Shown: one piece after another, positions 35,291-46,625 of the stretch
How positions within the stretch are numbered: the first letter of the stretch is position 1
Layout: each line of letters starts with the position of its first letter
From: Acanthosoma haemorrhoidale
Lineage: Eukaryota; Arthropoda; Insecta; Hemiptera; Acanthosomatidae
Length of the DNA: 64,000 nt
Assembly (NCBI GenBank): GCA_930367205.1
Contig: OV884015.1
Coordinates: forward strand, 37,005,288 to 37,069,287
Reading direction: 5' to 3'
The notes under the pieces: generated by a model
What the model saw: only the letters and a program-made list of their open reading frames with translations
Told to the model about the DNA's origin: nothing
Database searches by the model: none
Translations under genes and position numbers: made by a program

Positions 35291-36599
35291 AAAGAAACGT
35301 TGATCAAATGGATAATATACAAGGTAAAATTATTTTCCTTAATACAAGGTGAGATGGGTTGGCAAACTAGAAGGAAGGACGACGAAAATGGAAGTACAAC
35401 AAGCGAAAGGAAGCAACAATTTCGATAAAAAGAAGAACATACATTGGTTTGATTGCTACGAATGGTTGCCGATGATGCTAATGATTGAATTGATCCATAA
35501 ACAAACATCAGCAAAAATATTCCTATATGTTTTAGGAGTATAGCCAACAAAATTGGTTAACGTATTCAATGTGACAAGTTTTTTTCTTTACTTAATTAAA
35601 TCTATTAGAATATTGTCATTAATTGTAAAAAAAAAAAATTACAAACTAGAGAAATTAGAATTTCAATTTACATAATAATCTCAAAAAAAAATATGTAAGC
35701 CTGAATGCAGAGATTAAGTTCAAACAATACGGTTTTGCGCATATCTGCTCTAAAATTGATCCATAAATTCAAAACGAAAACAAATGTGAGTTTGTCTCTA
35801 ATTTCGTTAGGTTATAATAAGCACTTACGTCATAATTAGTCATAAAAATAGTAGAGATCCTGCGTTCCAGTCCCGACCCTTACATTTTGTTTTCTTTGAC
35901 TTACACTTTTCATAGTATTAAAGGTTCCGAATTAATATGAATACATTATTTGTCATGTTTGGGATTTGTTTCTCTACAGTATTTTTTCTTAACTTTTAAT
36001 TATATACAATAGATAAAAATATTAATCAGTTAGCTGACAATTATTCAGGAAATGTGTCATGCAGTGAAAAAATCAAATGTCCATACATACTATTTCAGTG
36101 TTCAATATGATCTGTTGCTCTAAAGGATTCATGTGTATGAGCTAATCAACAATCTGATGATGATATGCTATGACAAAGGCCCTTGCTTTATAAATAACAA
36201 TATTCTTGCTTAAAACAACCCAATATCGCTCACTTAAAACTTTTGGTATTAGCACGGGTTTACAGTTAAGAGAAATTATCGTTTTCCAGGATGAAAACAA
36301 CTTTCGTTGATGTAAGAACGTTTTAGCACCCAATGATAGCAAATAAAAAAAATAACAACAATTATAGACTTGAATAAAATGATATCTTAGCTGATACTTT
36401 ACCCTGAAATGACTTGTATGTGTTGTTGGATTTGTCATCCGCAAGGGGTCATCCACACATACGAGACTATTTTCTTGATTTTAGTGTTACAAGAGCGTTT
36501 TTTTAATTATTCCAACTTCAATTACTATTTTCTAATGTTAGGACTGAAATTCGCTAACGTGTTTTAAGATTTACTATTATTTAGTACTAAACACAGGAA
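35291..36599. other. Non-coding AT-rich DNA
   Basis: No gene. Open frames at 35224-35550 and 36142-36456 have no domain signature, and the first overlaps LINE sequence. Confidence 0.5.
35850..35885 (+). repeat. B-box-like tRNA-derived fragment
   Basis: GATCCTGCGTTCCAGTCCC resembles a tRNA T-arm/B box and is followed by ACCCTTACATTTTG. The order B box, then a CATT-type motif, then T-rich sequence matches the other SINE-like heads in the window. It is weak on its own. Confidence 0.25.
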
Positions 36600-36820
36600 T
36601 TATTTATCTTACGGATCCGGGTGAGCATGATAGTGAGGACAAAGCCTCAGCCACCCCCCAGGTGCCACGTGGCATTTATTCTCATTTTAGCGACACGAGG
36701 ACTGATCGTAGGATCTCGCTGAAAACAATGTTATTTACCAATATTTATGTAATCAGCATAGAATCACTCGATGTTTGTTGGGAGTGTTGATGCAAAAGCT
36801 CATACCCCCCCCCCCCAAGT
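36600..36820. promoter_or_regulatory. Candidate regulatory block with a 12-bp E-box palindrome
   Basis: A GC-richer island contains the perfect palindrome TGCCACGTGGCA (36663-36674), which includes the bHLH/E-box core CACGTG. No coding frame. A C-run (about 36806-36818) closes the block. Confidence 0.3.
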
Positions 36821-38669
36821 CCTCCGAGCCTAAAGCTTATCAGGAGATCTTAGGTTATTTTGCTGCATCCGCCATCAAATTTAATTGAACACATATGTAG
36901 AAAAAATGGCAATCCATTTCTGATAAACGCCAAAAATGAACACATCAGTTGTTAGACTAAGCCAACCTTCGCTAAGTGATAACGTGAGCTCGGACCTCCC
37001 TAGAAGATGACAATAAACATTTTAAACGGAATAGGCCCCAATGACAATAAAGTTTACGGTCGAGTCCCTAAGACTGTAGATGGCCATCTGCCGTAACTAA
37101 TGCCCTTATAAACAGAGGTGATTTTATTGGTCGATAATGTAGATGTAGATTGGGGTGGCGTTCCCTTATCTCGTTGTGGGAGGTAGGTAGCGGGCACCCA
37201 CCCATTTGCCCCATGGATTGAGTTATACAGTACTCCTGTACCACTGTTAGAAAATAAAACTCTAAAAAGCCATCACAGCCCCTGATTCCAAGTGTTAGCT
37301 CAGACACCGAATTTTATTACACTGGGGGAGGGGATACTTTAAAATTTGAAAGGGTGGAGAGAAGAAAAACTAAAACGACTCCTTAAACGACTCAATTAAA
37401 TCTTTTTTTTTGGGAGGGGGGTATCAATTAGCCTGCTGTCTGGTATAATCGGAGAACGTTACGACCCATTCTTAGAAAATTAGAGGCAAAGATATCTGAT
37501 TACAGAAGGTTTTGAGACAAGCAAGCTCTAAAACAGTCTTTCAAAAAAAAAAAACCGATGCCTGAGACGAAAACTACTCAGCACGTGCTATTCGTCATAT
37601 AAAAAACACTTGTCTGAGGTGTATTAATAAACGTACAATCATTTAAACCTTTAAAATTGTTATTTATTTATTCTACTTCGACATTACCCAAAAATATTTT
37701 TTCATTATTTATGAATTTTGAATATTAGCGTTATATCCTTAAAAGGGTTACACATAAAGTGAGATCCTGTATTGATTAAATAATCACTGCCTTACAGCTT
37801 CTACGAAAATGAGCAGTTTTTAAGGATTTAGCTGTAAATTTAATTAATTTGGAAAAATTATTGTTCCTTGTAATTACTTCATCTAAAAGTATCTTGGAAT
37901 GGTGCAATAGGTCTTCACAAATTTTGTGTAATATTTCGTTAAAAGCTACTTGAAGTTGAATTTTAATAAAATTATTGAGTATACCATCTATAGTAACGCT
38001 CCTGTAAGTGCGGTCCATTATTAAGTAAATGGGAGAACAACTGGAACCGTTAAGGTACTCCTTACCACTTGTTAAAACCACGCCTGCTGTCTGGCTTTTC
38101 CAGTATACTAGGTAGTTACGCTTAAACAAGTACATACTGTGAGGGCGATTACGTTAGTAAAGGAATTTTAGGTTCGAGGGGCACCATGCGTAATCAAAAG
38201 CAACCTTTATACCTAAAGGTAAAGATACAGCCAAAACGTTTACCAGTCTATGTAGAGCGTCACTGTTTTTCTGTTGCGTAAATCAGTTTGTTTTTTGTTT
38301 AATGAAATATCTCAGAATAAGAGCTGCTGAAGAAGATGATAAAGAAGTTCTTTTCAGTGACCACAGCTACAATTATAATCACTGGATTTAAGTGGATGTT
38401 TTTCTTTTTCGTTTGCTCAGAGTGTTCAATATTGGAAAATTTTGCTGTGAAATTTAATGCTTCTAATTTTGATCAAAAAGAAACAAATGATGTTTTATTA
38501 AAATATTAAACACGATTTGTAAAATTCTCAAAACCGTCGGTGATCCTGTATGAATGAATCATAATAATAATTATCTAACAAAACTGTATGTTGACTCTTT
38601 TTTTTCCCTAACACCATTAAGTTCACATAACCAGTAGCCTATAATTACGGCTAATATATGTAAGCCTAT
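36821..38669. other. Non-coding DNA
   Basis: No supported gene. The minus-strand 119-codon frame at 37776-38135 begins with an ATG but has no recognisable motif. The block at 37060-37310 is slightly GC-richer. Confidence 0.45.
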
Positions 38670-38770
38670 TAGATGTGGTCCATTAGGGGTACCTGGGCTG
38701 GAGCGCCTGGAGCCAGGAGAGAGCTGGAGACCAGGTGCCTCCTATTAGCGCTAATGAAATAATTGGAGGA
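38670..38770. promoter_or_regulatory. Small block with palindromic homeodomain sites
   Basis: ATTAGCGCTAAT (38744-38755) is a perfect 12-bp palindrome placing two TAAT cores head to head across GCGC. It sits inside an outer CCTCC to GGAGG inverted pair. The block just before it is GC-rich, with repeated CTGGAG/CCAGG motifs. Confidence 0.3.
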
Positions 38771-40187
38771 TATGTGTAACCTAGCCGATGGTGAAAAAAA
38801 AAATCTAAAACCCTTAGTAAAAACTAATCTTTTCACACTTGTAAATGGATCAGGCTAATTTGTATGTTTACTCTTTTTTTGGTGGGGCGGCTTTGAGTGC
38901 TTGAGGCTCTTGCTGGGCCGGCTGAACAAACAAGCTCGTCTGCCTGCCTGCTTGCTTATCGACAAACGGTTCAAGATGAAAGGTACAATGTGGAACATAT
39001 TACAGTACATATCATCACATGGGCTATTGTTAAAACTCGTAATTAGAATTGAAATTGATGTTCCTAAATACAATCAATTAATATTGAAGGGGATCTATTG
39101 TTGTATTTGAACTTAAAATTTGAATCATTTCCATTTGTATTCAGTGAAGATGGTCTTTAGCAGAAGATATGCTGTGATGAATGATGTCCAATTATTGGAT
39201 ATAACCAACCATTTCTATAAGGAACTTCAGAGATTTTTCGCATTCCCTTCACTACCTTTGTACTCCTCCAACGATCTCCAATGATTATTCTATCATTACT
39301 TTTTGTTGGGTGGGGTATTGTGTAAAGCATTGCATTTTGATTACTTGTGTATGACATTCACACACAAATTCAGCTGATTAATTTACATTTAGCTATAAAA
39401 GAGAGAAGGAGAGAGAGAGAAAAGTGACAAAAACAAGTAAAACAAAAAAAATTTGTGCATCAAGTTTAGTTTAAGATATTATTCTCAGCGGCATATGTTT
39501 TCTTTGCAATATACCAAAATTACATTGTTTTATTTTTCAATATAGTATTGATTTTCTGTGGCCTAAACATGTTTTCATACCCCTGTTCAAGGGTCTACAT
39601 AATGAACTGCCTCCTGCGATTCACTAATGAAATATAGCATCCTTAATTAAGAGGACTCCAATAAAAGGGTTTAGCTACCTTAAGAAAGTTATAAGTAAAA
39701 CGTATTACTATCATTGTTAATGCGCTATGGTTTTGTTTGTACTAATTATTACTGTATGCTCTCCCTAATTATATTTGACTGTTATGCTTATTTACTGTTA
39801 TTGATTTAGTTTGGCTTAACGATAGAACAAAGACATATTTGTAAAGCTCGGGAACCTCCCAAACCCACCTAACACCTCCCCTGCAAAGAAGCAAGAAGGA
39901 ATCGGGGACATATCTCCCGCAGTTCATTCAGCTAAATTACTGCTGAATTTATTTAAATAAATTGCGTTGTTGAAATATATAAAAACAAAATTAACGACTT
40001 ATAAATTAAAAGAACTATATTTAGAGATGATAGAGTCCAATCCAATATATATTAATAAAACCGAAATCAATGACTAGAAAAATTTCAAAGTATTTTTGAC
40101 TTAATGTATTTCATTGTGTATATTTGGAGGTCTTTTTCGTGCCTCAAACATAATTATTTGAAATTTCTTTGATTTTTTATTCTAGTA
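38771..40187. other. Non-coding DNA
   Basis: No gene. A short GA-rich microsatellite lies at about 39401-39421. Confidence 0.5.
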
Positions 40188-40978
40188 ATATCCCATAAAA
40201 GCAGGAGTTGCACAGGGCAGTGGCCTGGGTCAAACCCTATCTATATACAGCTGATGTCCCCTCTACACCCATACCTTTTTGGCAACATTTGCAGATGACA
40301 CCGCAGTCCTGTCAATCCCCGAAGACCCCGACATAGCATCCCATAACCTTCAATAACACCTTGATGAGATCAAGTATTGGTGCAGCAAATGGCGGATCAA
40401 AGTTAATGAAGCAAAATGTTCCCACATTACTTTTACCCTCTGCCGCAAGTCCTGTCCACTAGTTTTTATTTAAATTCCATTCCTCTTCCTGTATCCAGAC
40501 AGTACGGTATTTAGGCTTCCGTATCGTTAAATGGCTAACATGGAACCCATACATGAAGCTAAAAGGACAAGAACTAAATAGGCGCTTTAGACAACTTGAC
40601 AGTCTGCTTCGAAGGACATCCCATCTCTCAATAGAAAACAAATTACTACTTTACAAAGTTATACTAAAGCCTATCTAGACATACGGAATAGAGCTATGGG
40701 GGACAGTAAAAAAGTTGAACAACAAGCGTATCCAATCCTTTCAATCAAAAGTTCTGAGAACAATTATTACTTTTGCAAAAAAACCCTTCATAACGATCTT
40801 AATATACCCTTCATAACGATCTTAATATACCCTTCTTACCATTCTTGAACTCATTCCTTCCATGTTCATGGCATTCCATCGAAATCTATCCAAAGACCCT
40901 ATCGCAGTCATTACACAGCGCCACACCTCCCTATAATCCTCCTCGGAGGCTAATGCGGCAGTGATTGCTGTGACATAA
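40188..40978 (+). pseudogene. Broken LINE ORF2 (reverse transcriptase) fragment
   Basis: The plus strand carries the second half of the LINE reverse transcriptase, from IKAGV through the active-site block TFLATFADDTAVLS near 40276-40318, the HLDEI-YWC-WRIKVNE segment and the C-terminal TYGIELWGT block. It ends where ORF2 of the full copy ends. Stops and frameshifts occur throughout (for example in HNLQ-stop-HLDEI and KPI-stop-TYG). Both the 5' half and the 3' UTR are missing. It contains a perfect 23-bp tandem duplication at 40784-40829. It is a dead relative of the LINE at 46.3-50.8 kb. Confidence 0.9.
40784..40829. repeat. 23-bp perfect tandem duplication inside the LINE fragment
   Basis: The unit beginning CCCTTCATAACGATC is present twice head to tail at 40784-40806 and 40807-40829. 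The intact LINE has it once, so it arose after insertion or in the parent copy. Confidence 0.9.
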
Positions 40979-41529
40979 GGAACCTTAAAATTGATCGAAT
41001 CCATTTCTATTTTAAAGTTTTCATACATACGATAACTGTATTTTAAAACCATATTTCGGGATGCTGTGATGATTTTTAGGACTGTGTCCTTATAACTATC
41101 GAAGAACGGGACAAACATGTGTTACAATAATCTCCGTGGTCATAATGGAAGTCCGGTTGTGGGCTATTTATATTAATAGATGTACACCTTTCCCTGGTTT
41201 AGCGACAATTTTTTTTTTACTGATACAAGCGCTTTCAGGGGCTCAGTCACTATTTTTAATTATCTTTTAATTAAAATTATAGAATAGGACATAACAAATT
41301 AAAACGCAATCAAAAATTTCCTATTCCATAACTTTAATTTATCCATGGCCTTCACATAGAGCATCTTCTTTCAGATTAGAATGTTTATATTTTTTATTTA
41401 TGCGTTTAAACTAATTTATTTCAATGAGGAAATCATGCACGGTGTATAAGTGTTGTTTCACTGCCGTTACAAATATTCAAGAAATCAGCAATTTGTCTTT
41501 TGGTCGACTTTCTACATCGACGGAGACGA
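40979..41529. other. Non-coding stretch
   Basis: Nothing recognised. Confidence 0.5.
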
Positions 41530-42070
41530 GACTAAATCATTAGGAGGAAGACATATGTTGCCGGCTGGAAGACGGACGCCAGCCAAATAAATAAATGTTT
41601 ATGTTAAGACAAGGGTCGATCGTGTCGATAAATCGGCCGGGAAATGGCAGTAAATATGTCAGTAAATAGTGGGTATATATATCCGCCTGTGTGTGGCCAT
41701 TCTTGTAAAAAGGTGACAAGAACAAAAACCGATTAGCATACAAGACAAATTAACTAAATCCTATACCGTCTGTCACTGCGAAGGGCCGCGCTCTCCTCGC
41801 TCGCCTGCCCGTCCGTCCCCGCCGAAAGAAATAATTATTAAAAATGAATAACAACCAGCTGCGATATTTCACCGGATTTACATGTGTAGGCATTTATCTG
41901 CATGTCGGGCCGTCGAGAAGGTGTAACGTTTTATTTAAATATAGCCGGCGAGGCTCGACCCCGGGTATAAGTCAGAGTGCTCGGCTATTGTTCAACACGT
42001 CTCCTCTCCTCCAGTCGGCCCTAGATCATTTAAATAAACATTTTACTTGCAAATCGGCCTACACCTGACC
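41530..42070. promoter_or_regulatory. Candidate cis-regulatory block, CpG-rich
   Basis: About 540 bp with sharply higher G+C and CpG than its flanks. The densest part is 41760-41830 (GGGCCGCGCTCTCC and multiple CpGs). The translations have no domain. It resembles an intronic enhancer or a CpG-type promoter. If the odd-skipped gene extends to the right, an alternative promoter here is conceivable, but no transcription start can be pointed to. Confidence 0.35.
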
Positions 42071-44029
42071 AGAATGCGAAGTCGCATCTACCAAACATGC
42101 CGTTAGAGGTTGATTCACATCCAACCATTGGTTTGTACCAATCCTTTATGAATGAATGGGTAGTTTTTACACATTGTTTACCTATTGCACACCCCTAACA
42201 TCGATATTACATAATGCAATATATGAAGTAAATATCCAGCCTGAAAAATGTCAACTCAGTAGAAAGAAACATATTCACAACAGACAATTTTTGAAGTCAC
42301 GAGAGTTTTTTGACTCGTTGCAGCACCTAACAAACCCAGTGTTTAACACTGTGACCCCACCACCATTTCCGCATCTGATGGAACAGACTGTCGAGGAAAA
42401 TTAGGTTAAGATTTTGTTTGTAAGATGTAAATTAGTTTCAAGTTATATGATTCATAAGGTGAACCCATCACATTTTAAACATGTATAGACAATGAATGTA
42501 TAATGTACATTATACTTTAGTAACAATCCCAAATCACAGTGTGGGAGAAATTTTATAAAATGTAGCCAAGCTGCAGGACATATAATATTGTAAACATATA
42601 TATTGTAAATAGATTCATTTATATAGAATCTATATTAAATTTCATAATTTTTAATATAAGGGGATGTGAAGAGAAAGAGAGAGAAAAAAAAAGTCTGATT
42701 TATCATGAAGTTCGATTTAACAAAATGAAAGAAAAAAAGTTATATTTTTTAAAATACATATTATACATAAATGGGAAAAGAATCAACAACTGCAAACATA
42801 ACAACTGCAGAATTACGTATTTTATTAAGTATGTATAAATATACCTCCTTCTGACCGTTGCATATAACGCACTTAATGAAATATGAAGAAAATGCGTCGC
42901 AAGGATGTAAATAGATCGTGGAAAATTATAAAAAAAAAAAAAAAACGAATCTAAAATAATAATTGATTTTTTTTGTAAAACTTGTAAAATTAATTCTAAA
43001 CACTTGAATATATCTTTATATATTACATTTATATCAACCCAACCAACCAAACCAATTTTGAAAAAAAAAAATATTATAATGTTTTACTAATACATGAAAC
43101 AATGCTTTGACAACCTCCTAAATTGGAATTGCGGTGATCAATCTTACCCAACATATTTGAAAATACTATTTTTTTTCAATTATACTTAAAAGATCTCTAT
43201 AATAACTTGAACATCAATTCGTAAACATTGGAGATGATACACTACTATAAAAAACATTCTTTTGAAAATACTGTCATATTTGTCTATGAAATGTTTAGCA
43301 TTTATTCTGATTTCCTATTAATTCCTAATTCGTGATTTCTGCGGGAGTTCCATAAACAAATAAAATATGAAAATAACTGCTCAATCCAAGGATTAGTTGC
43401 CAATTTGTCCACATTATATCAAATATAACCTCAAAATAATATTTATATTAATTATTTAGGCATCATTGTATTCTTTTTTACTATTGTTATTATTTTATTT
43501 TTGTTTTTAAATATATACGATTACTACGATTGGAATGTTCCGTTGAGAAACACATAACTGCAACCTTTTAAAAGAGTAACCACTATGTTTTATGTGATTA
43601 GTTTTATTTTGATTGTTATTCCCTTTTATTTTTTCATTTAATTGTATATTACAATATTTTATTTATTTTGTTTTTAATTTAATTAACAAATTCTTGAATA
43701 ATTTTTTTAATTAGAGGCATAAAGTTCAGTTTTTTTTTAAATTTTATTTTCTCTCTCTCTGTGATATATTGTTTCTTTTATTTTATTTCATTTATAAGAG
43801 CTGTATATATGTATCTGTGCATTGTTGTTATTAATTGGGGACACGTTACCAGATTGAAGATTTTTCTTATTTTATTCTATTAAATAACTCTGAATTAAAT
43901 GACTGATGAAGAGGAACGGGGTAAGACACGATCCTACCTAAATGGAAGTAGCTCTGGCTCGTAAACAAAAAAGTGACATAATTGTTCACGGAGAACTTTT
44001 GACTTGAAGTAGTTTTCATAATGAGTTGA
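42071..44029. other. Non-coding, very AT-rich DNA
   Basis: No supported gene. Long A and T runs and a short CT repeat near 43750. Confidence 0.55.
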
Positions 44030-44290
44030 GAGGTTCTTTGCACTATGGAGCGAACCGCAATACATGTAAAAACAGACGACAGACAGTGTCAGCCGCCTAT
44101 GACAGCCGTGTCACTAGGCTTGACTTACGCTCATATATGGGGAAAGACAATTGCCAGCCAGCGCTGTGGCTTATTTAATTAAAAAGAGAAAGGCAAGCGT
44201 GCGAGATGGGACTGTTGTGACGTCACCGCCTCTATGGCAGTTGGCCTACCGCAGCCGCCATTTCCATTGGCAGGCCCAAGTACAACGAAG
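44030..44290. promoter_or_regulatory. Candidate cis-regulatory block with a CRE-type site
   Basis: A GC-richer island without a coding frame contains TGACGTCACC (core palindrome TGACGTCA at about 44219-44226), TTATTTAATTAAAAAG and GCAGCCGCCATTTCC. The motifs fit an enhancer or promoter. Function is inferred from composition only. Confidence 0.35.
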
Positions 44291-45484
44291 TATATTTTAG
44301 GTTTAACACCAATGTTGTTTTCTGTACAAAATATTTTCTTTTTAATTGGCATGGGATTTTAACAGCACATGCCTGTCATCCTCAGATAGCTCAGTCCACC
44401 TACAACGTACAACCTATGAACACCACGTGTCCACGGGCCTTTGTCACAATTTGAAAGAATTTGAACAGAGCAACTACAGAGAAACAATGGAGGAAAAGAA
44501 CTGTTGCGAATCGTGGATCCTCCCTCAGGATAAATGGACAGGGTTCAGAAATAATAGTAAATAAATAAAATAGTAGTCTCACTATTTTTTGGATTTTGTA
44601 GGTTTTTGTTTCTGTGGACCTGTCTGGTCTGGTGTTGTTGAGTCTCCTACGGTATATTTTTATATTTATTGATTTTTAGTTTTAGTATTTATAAAATCCA
44701 CTCCCTTTAATTTAATTTTAATTGTTGAGTAGTCCGATTTTAGCACCTCTTTTTGGTCCACCAGGATTTTATTTTACACTGATACAACTGCATCCCGCTG
44801 CTATTACATGACCGAGGCAAGGCTATTGACTGCGTTAGAATAGAGGACTTCATTTAAACGTTTCTTTTTCATTTCCTATTCTATAAATTCAATTACCTAT
44901 ATAATAATTGAAAGTTGTAGTGGAGCCACCGAAATAGCTTGTAGTATAAAATAAATTGTAAATAAATGATGAATACAACCATTCATCCAAGATAATATTC
45001 CAGTTTAGTTACAATTGAAGTGTACTTAAACTACTCATCTTAGTTTTGCACAATACTACCTGGTTCCAAAAATGATAAATAAATTTAACTAAATAAATAC
45101 GACCAATAGCTTCTTTGACGCAAATAAGTTTTAATAACTCTAAATCATAACGAAAAAATGTGCCCCGTGTCAGATTTCAATGGTCTTAGAGGAATATGAA
45201 ACTTTAGTTAATAAAAGGGATTCGAATAAACTTTAAAACATCAACATGATAATTGGTAAAACACTGATAATAATGTATATTCATCACAAGATTTCAGAAT
45301 GTATGCTTGAATGTATGAATAATATTAAAAATATAATAGTATATAATATTTTTTCATATCTAAAAAATATATCATATCTAATATATAATATAATATAAAA
45401 TAAAATAAAGAAATAATCATTGTTTATAATATATACATTAAAAAAATTGTTAACTACAATCAATGGACAAGTATTATAACCAGT
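44291..45484. other. Non-coding stretch
   Basis: Nothing recognised. The frame at 44346-44564 has no known motif. Confidence 0.5.
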
Positions 45485-45850
45485 GATTATGTCTTCAGTT
45501 TATTAGTCACTTGTTTCTTTGTAGGAGAAAGCCCCTCTTTAGCCAAAACCACTTCCCTAGACCAGTTCACTACAGATAGAATGCGTGTTGATTTGGAGGA
45601 GAATCTATCCATGTGATTCTTGTTGGCATTCGGATTAGGACGGCCAGGGAGGCGGGAATAGAAGTTCCGATTGCTGAAGGTTCCTAGGCCAAGGAATGAA
45701 TGGGATATTGAGATCAGCGTGAAAGGTTCGGTTGTTGACAAAATAGGGAACATTTGGGATAGCAGGAACTAAATACAAGGAAATTGGAGGGCTTAGCATT
45801 CCTCCAGACTTCAATTATGCAGGACCAGGTAGACTGGAGTATAGTTGTTT
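45485..45850 (-). pseudogene. Remnant of a second Jockey-like LINE, ORF2 C-terminus
   Basis: In shifting minus-strand frames this reads WSCIIEVWRNAKPSN (about 45795-45840), aligning with the W-TYGLELWGTAKKSN block of the intact LINE. It then reads NVPYFVNNRTFHADLNIPF (about 45685-45755), aligning with NAPYYVSNKTLHNDLNIPY. After another frameshift comes a piece with RLPGRPNPN, aligning with the HPN-containing end. Identity to the intact LINE is clearly lower than in the other copies. It is therefore a different, older family or subfamily, with no reverse-transcriptase core left. Confidence 0.7.
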
Positions 45851-46292
45851 AAATAAGTCTCTTGTTTTCTAATGTTATTTATGAACGATATTCCATGGGT
45901 TCGAGAAGTAGTTTGAAGCCTTTCGTTGGTTTCTTTTAACCTACTAATATACCTTCTGTTAGTTCACAGGGACCTGATGTGAGGGCTCCCATGTGAGTCG
46001 CTTGGCTTAATTATTCAACTTTTTGAGAATACAGAATATATCGATTAGGGTGTATGGCAAATAAAAGAATTGTTTAAGTGTGTTATACTGTCATCTATCT
46101 ATCTCTATTTTTTTAATTACAAAAAACCGTTTAAATCACCGCCTTTAATTAATTTCTAAATTGAGGAATACATCACACTTGACAAGTAAGACATTTACAG
46201 AAATCAATTTTTTACAAAATATACATATAATTTTATTTATTACAAATGAAAAAGATTTTAATAGACTAAATTATTGCTGAGAGAGAGAAAAC
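45851..46292. other. Non-coding stretch between two LINE insertions
   Basis: Nothing recognised. Confidence 0.5.
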
Positions 46293-46625
46293 AACAATTT
46301 ATTAAGATAAAATTACAATCTGCCTTTTATTAGGCAATGAGTAATTGAGATAAGTGTCATCATTCATACCATATTTACAATTCATCATTCACTCGCTCAT
46401 TCATACAATATTTACAAACAGCCCAGAGGCCCCCCAAGTCCACATGGTTGTCACCTCCCTCGCATGCGAAGGAGGAAGCGGAGTTTTGGGGAGACCCCCA
46501 CGCCCCTACCTCAGCCGCATCACTGGATAAGAGCCAGCGGAGGCTGACCAAGAGCGCGAGAGCCACAGACGCTCAGGACATGATTGGAGATACTGGCCAT
46601 TGCCAGGACTCCCACTGTCACTTAT
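46293..46625 (-). other. 3' UTR of the LINE
   Basis: About 330 nt between the ORF2 stop and the AATAAA-containing terminus. This part is retained in most truncated copies of the window, which probably reflects reverse transcription starting at the 3' end. Confidence 0.85.

Noticed and set aside
37776..38135. 119-codon minus-strand open frame as a gene
   Set aside because: It starts with ATG but has no recognisable motif, no neighbouring exon signals and a composition close to random AT-rich sequence.
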